A stretch of 16,532 nt of DNA from contig JAQTRT010000031.1 in the NCBI GenBank assembly GCA_028711675.1, forward strand, positions 1 to 16,532, in the 5' to 3' direction. The notes below the pieces were generated by a model. It worked only from the letters and a program-made list of their open reading frames with translations, made no database searches and was not told the DNA's origin. Source of the DNA: a bacterium (GTDB lineage: Bacteria > Spirochaetota > JAHITG01). The position numbers and the translations under genes were made by a program. Of this stretch, positions 1 through 9,520 are shown one piece after another (within the stretch, counting starts at the first letter, position 1; each line of letters opens with the position of its first letter).

Positions 1-3000
1 GTACCAAAATATTCTATACTGCCCTTTTCAGCTTCCATTTTACCGATAACCTTATGTTTGGCATTGATATCTCCTGTTATATGGAACTTACCGCCTTCTT
101 TTACGGTAATATCAAGATTATTACTATCCTGATAAAAAACCACTTTTTTACCTGCAATCACATCCAAATTCAAATCAAATTTTTTAGAATCATTTCCCGA
201 ACCATACATCCCTTCAATAGGCCATGTAAAATCAAATCGGTCAAGCGTTATCTGGCCTGCTAATCCTATTTCCTCGGTATTTCCACGTATGACCAATGAA
301 GCTCGCAGATTCCCCATAATATCATTTTCTTTCTTTTCAAAATAGATGCCTTTTTCGTCGAGGGTTTTAAAAATAAGATCGTAATTATCTATTTTATAAT
401 TACGCAATAATATTTTTCCTAATAAAGAAAATTGACCATTCCCGATCCGGCCTTTGAATTCATTAAGCATTATTATATTATTTTCTATTTTTAAATTTAA
501 ATTTAAACGATCTATTCTTTTAAATAAATTGAACGACCGGATTTCCAGGTTATTACCATAAAGTGATCCATTAATAAGAGGATCAGAATCATAACCTGAA
601 AAAGAAAGTTGGCCTTTAATATTTCCTGATGCTTTTTTAATTGAGGATAGAAAAGAATTAATATTATTTATATTAAAATTATCAATATTTAATACATAAT
701 TAATCTGATTATCTTTTTTCCGGCCTTTAAATTTAAACCTGTTTTCTTCATATTCAAAAATCAGGTCAATAAGATGTGTATTGGAAGAAAAAGATATCTC
801 ACCTTGTAAACCATCTTTATCAGCTTTCATTATAGATATTGTATTCTTTTTAAAATTTATATCTTCTGTTATATCCTCTATGGATAACTGGTTGAAAAAC
901 AGGTCAATAATCTTTATGCGTACTGAAACTTCCTGATCAATAGTACTTTTAACATATATTTTACCGTTGAGCTGATTGTTAAAATATTGTATATTCTTTA
1001 ATCGTACAACAGCATCACTAAAAAAAGTTCTATTTTTTTTATAAAAGTTATTGATATTACATATGATTTTTCCGTTCCCCATATCAATATTTAACTTTTT
1101 AAAAATCAACTTATTATCTTCATAAACAATAATTGTATAAAGGTTCGGGATGAGCATTGTATCATATTTAATTTGATAAAGATTTAAATCAGCATAGAAT
1201 CTTAATGTATTTAATGGCCCACTTATATTAAGAAAACCATTACAATTAAATTTCAATTTTTCTGAAAAGGAAATATTTTTTAATTTATTGATAAAAGCAT
1301 AAACATTAATTTTTTTATCTATGATCTGACCTTTAATATGTATTCCATTCAAAGCAATATCAATTTTTTTTGTTAATAAATCATAATAACCGTTACCTGA
1401 TATCTGTTTATTCTCAAGCTGAAGCAATACTTTATAAAATTTAATTTTATTATTTTCTGTGTTGAAATTAATAAATAATTTGTTATTAAGATATTTTAAT
1501 CTAGTATTTCCGTAAAAATCATAATATTTCCTGTTTTTATTTAAATTAGCATATAAATTTAAATCAATATCATTAAACATATGATTCATTTTTATCGAAA
1601 TGGCATGATCCTGTTTATTTTTATATTTAAGATTTATTTTTAAAATATCATCTAAATCTAAAGTCGAGCTGAAAACATGATCTCTTTTTTTTGAATTAAT
1701 TTTTATTCTTTTTTTAAATTTAATATTTTCAAGAAATCCGTTTATATTGTATAAATCATTCCCTCTGGCCGTAAAATGATAGGTTTGCTTATTATTTAAT
1801 ATGAATGAATAGTCCATATCAAATAAATTTTTCTGAAATAAGGATTTAAGGAATATGGTACTGATCAAATTGTTCTCTAAATCCAGGATAAGATCATTGT
1901 TAACTGTAAAAGTCCTTTTATCTGCTTTGAAATTTATTTCACCATTTAATTTCCCTTTTATATTATTATCAAGTTTAATGAGATCGGTCATATGACTGAT
2001 ATTATAATTTTTAAATAATATATATATTTTTAATACTTTTTTTCCCGGATCGAAAGATAATTTTGGATAAAATCTTTCACTGCATTCATAAGTTGAAAGT
2101 GACCATTCTGCATCATTTTTTTCCAGTAACCCTAAATATTTTTGAATTTTAAATTGATTAAAATTTAAATCAGAAAGCTTTACCAATATGTTTTTATCAT
2201 CACTATAAATTTTACATTTTCCATTTATCGTATTTTCTTTAATCCTGAACTTATTAAAAACGATATCAAATAAAAAATTATCGCGGGAATAGTAATAACC
2301 AGAGGCAGTAAAAAACTCATCTTTACGAATCTGATACTTAATCTTGTTTATTTTAACTCCTACATTATATCCTTCTGCTTCAATATTAAAATCATCTCCT
2401 TGACTGGAATTCAGCTTTATCTTATAGTTATAATGATTATCCAATAAATGAGCTTGTATCGAACCTTTCACATCAAGCTTATCTTTTAGCTTAAAATTTT
2501 TCAATGCTATTTTTATATCACTAATATGGTCTCTTTTTAAAATTTCGCACAACAATGTCTTTTTATCATCCTGCAATTGCAATATTATATCTTTTAAATT
2601 CTGCTTTGATTTCAGAAGGAAATTAAAATCCTTGTTTAACGTTGTCCCATTATAATTAATTTCAGATAGATCACCTGATATACGTATATTATTATTTAAC
2701 TGTCCTTCTGCACGTAGTAAAAAATAAACAGGGGGAAAAGAAAAATCATTAAATCTATCTATCTTTATTCCAGCCTCGATTTTAATCTCTTTGTCCTCAA
2801 TATCTACCTCACTATTTTTATTCATAATCTTTAATCTTAAAATATTTTGTTTCGTTAAAAAATTAATAAATCCTTCATTAAAAATTAGTTTAAATGACTG
2901 AGAATTTGTTTGATCTGTCCGGGATGCGGGATGTCGTTTAAATATTAATTCAAGTTCATCCCATGATGTATTAATTTCATAGTCATTCACATATATTTTT

Positions 3001-3332
3001 GAGATACTTTTATCTAAGGATATCCTTCTTAATAATACATCCTTAATTTTTAAATATATTTTTATGGATCTTATTTTTATGTCTGGATTTTTTTCTTGAT
3101 CAGTATAGGCAATTAAATCAGATATTTTAAATCCATTAAAGTATATGGGAGAAATGCCCTTAATTTCCACTTTTTTATTTAAATATTGAGAAACTTGGCT
3201 TGAAAGTGCAATTTTAAACTCATTTAATTTATTTTTAATGAATAAATATGACAAAAGAGACGCAAAAAACAGAAGAAATATCACTATAAACAGTAAAACT
3301 GAATCAATAATCTTATATTTCTGTTTCATCAT
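1..3332 (-). CDS. TamB/AsmA-like envelope protein, C-terminus cut by window edge
   Basis: An uninterrupted reading frame of 1110 codons runs leftward from ATG-ATG at 3332/3329 and leaves the window without a stop. Residues 1-8 are basic. Residues 9-32 form one hydrophobic helix (VLLFIVIFLLFFASLL), an inner-membrane anchor, and the rest is a long, hydrophilic, beta-rich, Asn/Lys/Ile-rich region as in periplasmic AsmA/TamB lipid-transfer proteins. The last ~60 visible residues (FDLNLDV...LDITVKEGGKFHITGDI...GKMEAEKGSIEYFG) resemble the start of the conserved TamB C-terminal (DUF490) domain, whose remainder would lie beyond position 1. In this family such proteins form a hydrophobic groove bridging inner and outer membranes and work with TamA/BamA-type barrels; no such partner is visible here. 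There is no clear Shine-Dalgarno sequence. Codon use is far more A/T-rich than in neighbouring ppdK. An AsmA-family relative rather than true TamB remains possible. Confidence 0.8.
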   Translation of the reverse strand, partial: MMKQKYKIIDSVLLFIVIFLLFFASLLSYLFIKNKLNEFKIALSSQVSQYLNKKVEIKGISPIYFNGFKISDLIAYTDQEKNPDIKIRSIKIYLKIKDVLLRRISLDKSISKIYVNDYEINTSWDELELIFKRHPASRTDQTNSQSFKLIFNEGFINFLTKQNILRLKIMNKNSEVDIEDKEIKIEAGIKIDRFNDFSFPPVYFLLRAEGQLNNNIRISGDLSEINYNGTTLNKDFNFLLKSKQNLKDIILQLQDDKKTLLCEILKRDHISDIKIALKNFKLKDKLDVKGSIQAHLLDNHYNYKIKLNSSQGDDFNIEAEGYNVGVKINKIKYQIRKDEFFTASGYYYSRDNFLFDIVFNKFRIKENTINGKCKIYSDDKNILVKLSDLNFNQFKIQKYLGLLEKNDAEWSLSTYECSERFYPKLSFDPGKKVLKIYILFKNYNISHMTDLIKLDNNIKGKLNGEINFKADKRTFTVNNDLILDLENNLISTIFLKSLFQKNLFDMDYSFILNNKQTYHFTARGNDLYNINGFLENIKFKKRIKINSKKRDHVFSSTLDLDDILKINLKYKNKQDHAISIKMNHMFNDIDLNLYANLNKNRKYYDFYGNTRLKYLNNKLFINFNTENNKIKFYKVLLQLENKQISGNGYYDLLTKKIDIALNGIHIKGQIIDKKINVYAFINKLKNISFSEKLKFNCNGFLNISGPLNTLRFYADLNLYQIKYDTMLIPNLYTIIVYEDNKLIFKKLNIDMGNGKIICNINNFYKKNRTFFSDAVVRLKNIQYFNNQLNGKIYVKSTIDQEVSVRIKIIDLFFNQLSIEDITEDINFKKNTISIMKADKDGLQGEISFSSNTHLIDLIFEYEENRFKFKGRKKDNQINYVLNIDNFNINNINSFLSSIKKASGNIKGQLSFSGYDSDPLINGSLYGNNLEIRSFNLFKRIDRLNLNLKIENNIIMLNEFKGRIGNGQFSLLGKILLRNYKIDNYDLIFKTLDEKGIYFEKKENDIMGNLRASLVIRGNTEEIGLAGQITLDRFDFTWPIEGMYGSGNDSKKFDLNLDVIAGKKVVFYQDSNNLDITVKEGGKFHITGDINAKHKVIGKMEAEKGSIEYFG

Positions 3333-3521
3333 AAAAGTATTATAATATAATTATAATTAAAATTAAATCAAATTTTAATGGTGCCTTTTTCATTTTTTAA
3401 GCTAAAAAGAATATTAAAAAAAGATATTTTTTTATACATTATCCGGATTCCCAATAAAAAAGTTGAAACTAAAAATAAAACATATATATTATTATCGAAT
3501 TTTTTTAGGAGGATTGAAAAA
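3333..3521. promoter_or_regulatory. Divergent AT-rich promoter region between tamB-like gene and ppdK
   Basis: This gene-free stretch separates two divergent genes and must hold both promoters. Rightward, TTGAAA at 3463-3468 is followed 16 nt later by TATATT at 3485-3490 (or 18 nt later by TATTAT at 3487-3492). It would start transcription near 3497, just before the ppdK ribosome binding site at 3507-3512. Leftward, TATAAT boxes lie at 3350-3355 and 3339-3344 on the minus strand, but no good -35 box is spaced from them. The boxes are seen in the sequence; their use is inferred, and in such AT-rich DNA chance matches are common. Confidence 0.45.
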
Positions 3522-6341
3522 ATGGTAAAAAAATTTGTTTACTTTTTTGGCGGCGGAAAAGCTGAAGGTAATGAAAAAATGAAGAATCTTCTTGGCGGAA
3601 AAGGGGCCAATTTAGCTGAAATGGCCGGACATCCGGCTTTAAAACTTCCTGTACCTCCTGGATTTACTATTACTACAGAAGTGTGCACTTATTATTATGA
3701 AAATAAAAGGAAATATCCGAAAGAATTACTGAACCAGGTAAAAACATCTATCATCCGGATAGAAAAACTGACCGGAAAAAAATTCGGAGATACCAACAAT
3801 CCTCTGCTCGTTTCAGTCCGTTCCGGTGCAAGGAAATCCATGCCCGGAATGATGGAAACTGTTCTGAACGTCGGCCTTACTGAGAAAACAATTCCCGGTC
3901 TCATCAAAAAAATGAATGGAAATGAACGTTTTGTCTATGATGCCTATCGGCGCCTGATCATGATGTATTCAGACGTTGTCATGGAAAAAGCGCAGGGTAT
4001 CGAGCCTAAAGGTGATGATGCCGGTATACGCCGTCAATTGGAAAGGATCATGGATGAGAAGAAAAAAGCGAAAGGAGTAAAAGACGATACAGCTTTAAGT
4101 GCCGGTGATTTAAAAGAATTATGCAGGGCTTTTAAACAGAAGATCAAAGATGTATTAAATAAAGAATTCCCTGATGATGCAGATGCCCAATTATGGGGCG
4201 GAATCAGCGCTGTTTTCGCTTCATGGAATGGAAAACGTGCTATCTCTTACAGAAGAATAGAGAATATCCCTGATGAATGGGGTACGGCGGTTACTGTTCA
4301 AACCATGGTTTTTGGGAACACAGGCGAAAAATCAGCAACTGGCGTTGCTTTCACACGAAATCCCGGTAACGGAGATAATCATTTCTATGGGGAATACCTG
4401 ATCAATGCCCAGGGTGAAGATGTCGTTGCCGGTATACGGACCCCTGCTCCCATTAATGAAAACAGTAAAGGTGAATACAATAAAAGCCTAACCACATTGG
4501 AACAAGCCATGCCTCAAGCTTATAAAGAACTGAATGACATTCAATTAAGACTTGAAAAACATTATCATGACATGCTGGATATTGAATTTACCATTGAAAA
4601 TGGGATTTTGTATATGTTGCAGTGCCGCGTCGGTAAAAGGAACGGTCTGGCAGCAGTTAAAATGGCCCTTGATATGTATAATGAAAAACTGATCGACACG
4701 CGGACCGCTGTAAGCCGTGTGACACCCGCCCAGCTTGATGAACTCCTCCATCCTATCGTCGATCCTAATGAAGAAAAGATCAAAAAACCACTGGCCAAAG
4801 GATTACCGGCTGGTCCAGGGGGAGCATTTGGGATGATCGTTTTTACCGCAAAAGATGCTGTTGATTGGTTTAAAGAAGGCAAGTCAGTCATTCTGGTGCG
4901 TGAAGAGACCAATCCTGAAGATGTGGAAGGAATGCGTGCCGCCAAAGCCGTTCTGACTGCCAGAGGAGGTATGACCTCTCATGCAGCTTTGGTTGCACGA
5001 GGCTGGGGAAAATGCTGTATCGTGGGTTGTGCTGACATTCATATTAACCTTGAAACAAAACTAATGACAGTGAATAATAAAACTTTCAAGGAAGGTGATT
5101 GGCTTACATTGAACGGGACACGAGGATATGTCTATGAAGGGAAATTACCAATGGTCGACCAGAGCGCCAATAACCAGGTCTTACTGTCCTTTTTAAAGCT
5201 TTGTGATGCTGTAAAAAGACTTGGGATCAGAACCAATGCTGATACACCTGACGACGCCAAGAAAGCTTTTGAATTCGGGGCTGAAGGCATCGGCCTCTTC
5301 CGTACAGAACACATGTTCTATGGAAAAGGCGCTGAACAGCCTCTCTTCCTTTTAAGAAAAATGATCCTCTCTAAAACAGAAGCTGAAAGGAAGAAGGCAT
5401 TAGATGAACTCTATCCATTCATAAAAGCTGATATAAAAGGGACACTTGAGGTCATGCAGGGTCTGCCTGTCACTATCAGATTATTGGATCCTCCTTTGCA
5501 TGAGTTTGTACCCCAAAACAATCAAAAACGGATGGAATTGGCTACCAGTCTCGGAATCAGCTTTGAAGAGATCGAAAAACGGGCTGAAAATCTTCATGAA
5601 AATAATCCTATGATGGGACACAGAGGCGTTCGGTTGGGTGTGACTTATCCGGAAATAACAGAAGCCCAGATACGGGCTATTTTAGAAGCCAGTGCTGAAC
5701 TTTTAAAAGCTGGCATGAAGGTCAATCCGGAAATAATGATCCCGGTCGTGAGTGATGTTAATGAGATCAAAGACCAAAAAGCAATAGCAGAAAAAATTTA
5801 TAAGGAAGTATTAAAGAAATATGGCCTCAGCAAGATCACTCATTTACTGGGGACCATGATCGAAATACCACGTGCTGCTCTATTGGCCAACCAGATAGCT
5901 GAGTCAGCAGAATTCTTCTCTTTTGGGACGAATGATCTCACTCAGATGACTTTTGGTTTTTCGCGTGATGACATCGGTTCATTCCTGCCGGAATATCTTA
6001 AAAAGGAGATTTTACCGAACGATCCTTTCCAGATCATTGATTTCAGTGGTGTAGGAGAATTGATCCAGATCGGTATTGAAAGAGGACGGAGCGTAAGGAA
6101 TAACCTGAAAGTCGGGATCTGCGGCGAACATGGCGGTGAACCAGAATCAGTTAAATTTTGCCATAAAGTAAATATGAATTACGTTTCCTGCTCTCCCTAT
6201 CGCATACCGATAGCCAAGTTATCCGCTGCACAGGCTGTCCTGGAGGAAGGAGTAAAAATTAAAACTTCTGTTAAAAAAGGGTCCAATGCTTCACGGAAAC
6301 CTAAAAAATCGAAAAACAAATCGAAAAGTAAAAAAAAATAA
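3522..6341 (+). CDS. ppdK: Pyruvate, phosphate dikinase
   Basis: PPDK interconverts pyruvate + ATP + Pi and PEP + AMP + PPi in the cytosol. In anaerobes it often acts as a PPi-linked glycolytic enzyme or in gluconeogenesis. The ATG at 3522 is chosen because AGGAGG lies at 3507-3512 with 9-nt spacing and because the product then begins like the family (FVYFFGGGKAEG...LLGGKGANLAEM). The frame stays open upstream to 3378, but that part is low-complexity AT-rich sequence overlapping the likely promoter. The product has 939 residues: N-terminal ATP-grasp domain (RSGARKSMPGMMETVLN), central swivelling domain with the phosphohistidine His487 in GGMTSHAA, and C-terminal PEP/pyruvate barrel with FGTNDLTQM and catalytic Cys867 in GICGEHGGEP. 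All key residues are present. It is slightly longer than typical (~875-910 residues) because of a Lys/Ser-rich tail of about 29 residues. An intrinsic terminator follows. Confidence 0.97.
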   Translation: MVKKFVYFFGGGKAEGNEKMKNLLGGKGANLAEMAGHPALKLPVPPGFTITTEVCTYYYENKRKYPKELLNQVKTSIIRIEKLTGKKFGDTNNPLLVSVRSGARKSMPGMMETVLNVGLTEKTIPGLIKKMNGNERFVYDAYRRLIMMYSDVVMEKAQGIEPKGDDAGIRRQLERIMDEKKKAKGVKDDTALSAGDLKELCRAFKQKIKDVLNKEFPDDADAQLWGGISAVFASWNGKRAISYRRIENIPDEWGTAVTVQTMVFGNTGEKSATGVAFTRNPGNGDNHFYGEYLINAQGEDVVAGIRTPAPINENSKGEYNKSLTTLEQAMPQAYKELNDIQLRLEKHYHDMLDIEFTIENGILYMLQCRVGKRNGLAAVKMALDMYNEKLIDTRTAVSRVTPAQLDELLHPIVDPNEEKIKKPLAKGLPAGPGGAFGMIVFTAKDAVDWFKEGKSVILVREETNPEDVEGMRAAKAVLTARGGMTSHAALVARGWGKCCIVGCADIHINLETKLMTVNNKTFKEGDWLTLNGTRGYVYEGKLPMVDQSANNQVLLSFLKLCDAVKRLGIRTNADTPDDAKKAFEFGAEGIGLFRTEHMFYGKGAEQPLFLLRKMILSKTEAERKKALDELYPFIKADIKGTLEVMQGLPVTIRLLDPPLHEFVPQNNQKRMELATSLGISFEEIEKRAENLHENNPMMGHRGVRLGVTYPEITEAQIRAILEASAELLKAGMKVNPEIMIPVVSDVNEIKDQKAIAEKIYKEVLKKYGLSKITHLLGTMIEIPRAALLANQIAESAEFFSFGTNDLTQMTFGFSRDDIGSFLPEYLKKEILPNDPFQIIDFSGVGELIQIGIERGRSVRNNLKVGICGEHGGEPESVKFCHKVNMNYVSCSPYRIPIAKLSAAQAVLEEGVKIKTSVKKGSNASRKPKKSKNKSKSKKK

Positions 6342-6354
6342 AACAATAAAATAA

Positions 6355-6411
6355 AAACCACGGATAAGCTGATATTTAAAAATATTAACTTATTCGTGGT
6401 TTATTTTTTTT
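6355..6411 (+). terminator. Intrinsic terminator of ppdK
   Basis: A 14-bp stem (AAACCACGGATAAG at 6355-6368 pairing with CTTATTCGTGGTTT at 6389-6402, one G-U wobble) encloses an inner stem (TGATATTT with AAATATTA) and is followed by a run of eight T at 6404-6411. This is a classic rho-independent terminator. It stops only two bases before the GAGGT ribosome binding site (6414-6418) of the next gene, so it may act partly as an attenuator, or the downstream promoter must overlap it. Confidence 0.85.
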
Positions 6412-6423
6412 ATGAGGTAAAAA

Positions 6424-9400
6424 ATGAAAAAACATATTGCTTTCATTTTAATTTTATTATTCTCTGTTGTTAATCTCCATGCCCAATTCATAGAATCTCA
6501 AATACTGGGAAGAGGCGGAATAAAATCCTTAGCCATGGCCAATGCCATTAGCGCAAAATCCGGTGAAAATGAGTTTTTTACCGAATCGCCGGCTTCTCCA
6601 TCTGACTTGGAAGTACCTTATCTTTCATTAAATTACGGAGATATAACAGGTTTCAATAATTTCCTTAATATCTCTTATTCACATCCGACATTAAGGGGAG
6701 TGATTTCAGGCAATATTAAATACTTTAATGCTCATACCCAGAACAGTGGATTGAACAATGCTATTAATATTAATTTAAATTTTTCAAAAACATTCACAGA
6801 AAAAGTTTTTATTGGCTTAGGAATTAAATTCATTACCGCTGACTATTTTAATCAAAATAGTTCCGGATTTGGTGTCAATATCGGTGCGATATACCATTTT
6901 TATGAATATACCAGGAACAGAAGCAACAAGATACTTGAGAATATTAAAATCGGATTGTCTTTTTTAAATCTAGGATATCCTTTATCGTTCGATGATGATT
7001 TTAATGCTACACCTGTTACGATTAAAACAGGACCTTCTTTTATTTTGAATTTTTCACCACATATAAAGAATATATCATCATTAGATCTGGAATTTACAAA
7101 ATTTAAGGATATTGATGTAAATATCGGTCTTGAAAATATCTTTTACAACAAATACATATTACGATTAGGTTATAGTATTGATTCCGCCTATCAGGATTTT
7201 TCAGGAGGATTGGGATATAAGTTTAAGATCAAGAACATCAATGCTGAAGCTGACTACTCTATTTGTTCTGTTAAAAAAGGGGATGTCCTTCATTATTTGG
7301 GAATGGAAATGCAGTTTGGGCAGAAGGATACGGAACCGCCTGCTACAAAAATTGATTTCAACCTGGAAGATGTTTCCCCGAATTATGATGGTAAAGCAGA
7401 TTATCTAATCATCAAACCCCAGATTAATGATAATAAAATCCTAAAATCATGGGATATAAAAATAACAGATAATTCAGGGAACACGGTTAAACAGTATGAA
7501 AGCCCTGATCTTGATACATTAAAAGGAAAACTCACTTTCCAGAAAGTATTCACAAGACTGTTTGAAAAAGAAAAGGAAGCTCCGGTACCTGAAGAGATCA
7601 TATGGGACGGTATTGATCAGAATGGCAAAGATGTACCAGACGGTTCCTATAAAGTCATTCTCACCGCCAAGGATGATAAGGAAAACCTCTCCTCTCCTGT
7701 TGAAAAAAGTTTTAATCTTGATAAAACTCCGCCAGAAGTTAAAATAACCTATGATAATAAAATTTTTTCACCTAACGGGGATGGTTCAAAGGACACGATA
7801 AAATTTAAATTCGATCTAAAAACAGAGAAGAATGACAATTGGTTCGTTAAAATAATAAATGCCAATAATGAGATTGTTAGATCTTATAAATGGAAGGGAA
7901 ATGAGATCAAGGAAATCGAATGGGATGGCAAGGATAATCAAAATGCTCTTATTCCTGACGGGAACTATGATCTCATAATCGAAGGTTCTGATCCGGCTCA
8001 AAATTCTGTAAAAGCTAATGTCAATGGTATTACTTTAACAACTGCCAAACAAAGCATTGCTGTCAGTTCATCACTGGATGAATTTTCACCCAATGGCGAT
8101 GGTAAATTCGATCAGTTGAAATTTGAATTATATAGTTCTGATACATCGGGTCTTGATAAATGGAAATTAAGTATCCGGAATGAATCAGGAGATGAAGTAA
8201 AAACTTTCGAGGGGATGTCTAAAATCCCCGTGGCTCTTGATTGGGATGGTACCGATAATAACAGTAATTTATTGATGGACGGAACCTATTTATATAAACT
8301 CGAAGCCTGGTATAACAGCGGAAATCATCCTGAATCATTTGTTAAAAAACTAAGAATAGATAATACACCCCCGGCTGTTGATTTGAACATTGATCCTATC
8401 GTTTTCTCCCCGGATGAGGACGGAATCGATGATACAGAAACGCTCAAACTTACTATCAAAGATTCTTCAGAAATAAACAAGTGGTCTCTTACTATTTTAG
8501 AAAATAATGATCAAACCACCTTTAAAAAGCTCGAACAACAAGGAATGCCGGCCACTGAAATAAAATGGAACGGATTAAGTGATAGCGGGAAATTGGTCCA
8601 ATCTAAAAATAAATATTTTATTGTTTTTGAGATCGAAGATAAAACTGGTAATAAAGCAGTTATTAAAGGGAAAGAGATTAAAATTAGCACGGAACCGCCA
8701 GATATTGATTTTGATTATGAACCGCAGCTTTTTTCACCGGATGATGATGGTGAAGGAGATTTTCTTTCAATAAAGCTTTACTCCTATAATAACAAGAAAA
8801 TCAAGAACTGGAAACTCAACATTTATCCGATCCGGAGCGGAAAGCGGGAAAGTTTATTCATGGATTTTTCATCCACAAACCTTCCTAATAAATCATTGAT
8901 CTGGAACGGCAAGAATAAAAAAGGCGAACTTGTGGAAAGCGCCATGGATTATGAAATGGATTTTATCGTTGAAGATATTCTCGGTAATGTTAAGACCATA
9001 ACCAAGACCTTGAATGTGGATATTCTTGTCATTAAAACCCCGTATGGTTTAAAGATTAAAATAAGTAATATCGAATTTGAATATAATAAAGCTGATCTCA
9101 TCGGTAATGCTTTTAAAATCCTTGATAATGTAAGTAAAAAACTGAACAAATACATTACTTATAAAATCATTATTGAAGGTCACACAGACAGTATCGGCGG
9201 TGAAGAATATAATTTAAAGCTATCGGAAAAAAGAGCTGAATCAGTCTTTAATTATATGGTCGACACGGGAATAGATATGAATCGTTTAAGTAAAAAAGGC
9301 CTGGGCTTATCCAGGCCTGTTGCTCCTAATACTAATCCGGATGGCTCGGACAATCCTGAAGGCAGAGCCAAGAACCGCAGAGTAGAATTCCTGTTGGTTA

Positions 9401-9429
9401 AACCAGGAGCAAAAGTAACTCCGGAATAA
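6424..9429 (+). CDS. Outer-membrane barrel protein with five FlgD/Ig-like repeats and OmpA domain
   Basis: The 1001-residue product starts at an ATG with GAGGT 5 nt upstream. Residues 1-20 form a signal peptide (basic start, hydrophobic core, LHA just before Gln21). Residues ~21-300 form a strand-rich region resembling the PorV/UPF0164-type outer-membrane barrels. Then come five repeats, each opening with an acidic SP(N/D)xDGxxD loop (residues ~317, 448, 554, 661 and 770). Repeats 1-3 and 5 close near a W(D/N)G turn and a DG(S/N/T)Y-like strand or a variant of it, typical of FlgD/gliding-type Ig-like modules; repeat 4 has WNG. Residues ~880-995 form an OmpA C-terminal domain with GHTD (Asp922) and LSEKRA (Arg937), the positions that bind meso-diaminopimelate in the family, and a final NRRVEF strand. 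The likely role is a surface or periplasm-spanning structural protein tethering outer membrane to peptidoglycan. The domain order is seen; the barrel family assignment is from memory and less sure than the OmpA call. It ends at a strong terminator. Confidence 0.85.
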   Translation: MKKHIAFILILLFSVVNLHAQFIESQILGRGGIKSLAMANAISAKSGENEFFTESPASPSDLEVPYLSLNYGDITGFNNFLNISYSHPTLRGVISGNIKYFNAHTQNSGLNNAININLNFSKTFTEKVFIGLGIKFITADYFNQNSSGFGVNIGAIYHFYEYTRNRSNKILENIKIGLSFLNLGYPLSFDDDFNATPVTIKTGPSFILNFSPHIKNISSLDLEFTKFKDIDVNIGLENIFYNKYILRLGYSIDSAYQDFSGGLGYKFKIKNINAEADYSICSVKKGDVLHYLGMEMQFGQKDTEPPATKIDFNLEDVSPNYDGKADYLIIKPQINDNKILKSWDIKITDNSGNTVKQYESPDLDTLKGKLTFQKVFTRLFEKEKEAPVPEEIIWDGIDQNGKDVPDGSYKVILTAKDDKENLSSPVEKSFNLDKTPPEVKITYDNKIFSPNGDGSKDTIKFKFDLKTEKNDNWFVKIINANNEIVRSYKWKGNEIKEIEWDGKDNQNALIPDGNYDLIIEGSDPAQNSVKANVNGITLTTAKQSIAVSSSLDEFSPNGDGKFDQLKFELYSSDTSGLDKWKLSIRNESGDEVKTFEGMSKIPVALDWDGTDNNSNLLMDGTYLYKLEAWYNSGNHPESFVKKLRIDNTPPAVDLNIDPIVFSPDEDGIDDTETLKLTIKDSSEINKWSLTILENNDQTTFKKLEQQGMPATEIKWNGLSDSGKLVQSKNKYFIVFEIEDKTGNKAVIKGKEIKISTEPPDIDFDYEPQLFSPDDDGEGDFLSIKLYSYNNKKIKNWKLNIYPIRSGKRESLFMDFSSTNLPNKSLIWNGKNKKGELVESAMDYEMDFIVEDILGNVKTITKTLNVDILVIKTPYGLKIKISNIEFEYNKADLIGNAFKILDNVSKKLNKYITYKIIIEGHTDSIGGEEYNLKLSEKRAESVFNYMVDTGIDMNRLSKKGLGLSRPVAPNTNPDGSDNPEGRAKNRRVEFLLVKPGAKVTPE

Positions 9430-9430
9430 T

Positions 9431-9497
9431 AAAATAAGCCGTGGTTCAGGGAAGAGATGAACTTTGCTCTTTCATCCGCTGAACCACGGCTTATTTT
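9431..9497. terminator. Bidirectional terminator between convergent genes
   Basis: Two 19-nt arms are perfect inverted repeats: AAAATAAGCCGTGGTTCAG at 9431-9449 and its exact complement at 9479-9497. The 29-nt loop holds a further 6-bp stem (GATGAA 9456-9461 with TTCATC 9471-9476). A-rich flanks on one side and T-rich on the other make it usable from both strands. It serves the barrel/OmpA gene ending at 9429 and the leftward AsmA-like gene ending at 9521. The arms share the core CCACGG/CCGTGG with the ppdK terminator. Confidence 0.9.
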
Positions 9498-9520
9498 AAA
9501 CTTTTTAATATATCAATCTA

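Noticed and set aside
54..263. Plus-strand 69-codon frame
   Set aside because: It lies opposite the conserved C-terminal part of the TamB-like gene and has no recognisable protein features.
3378..3521. 48-codon N-terminal extension of PPDK from the first in-frame ATG
   Set aside because: It is low-complexity and AT-rich, overlaps the likely promoter, has no ribosome binding site, and the family start with AGGAGG lies at 3522.
4545..4945. Minus-strand frames of 68 and 126 codons inside ppdK
   Set aside because: They are antisense shadows of a well conserved enzyme gene, with no family resemblance.
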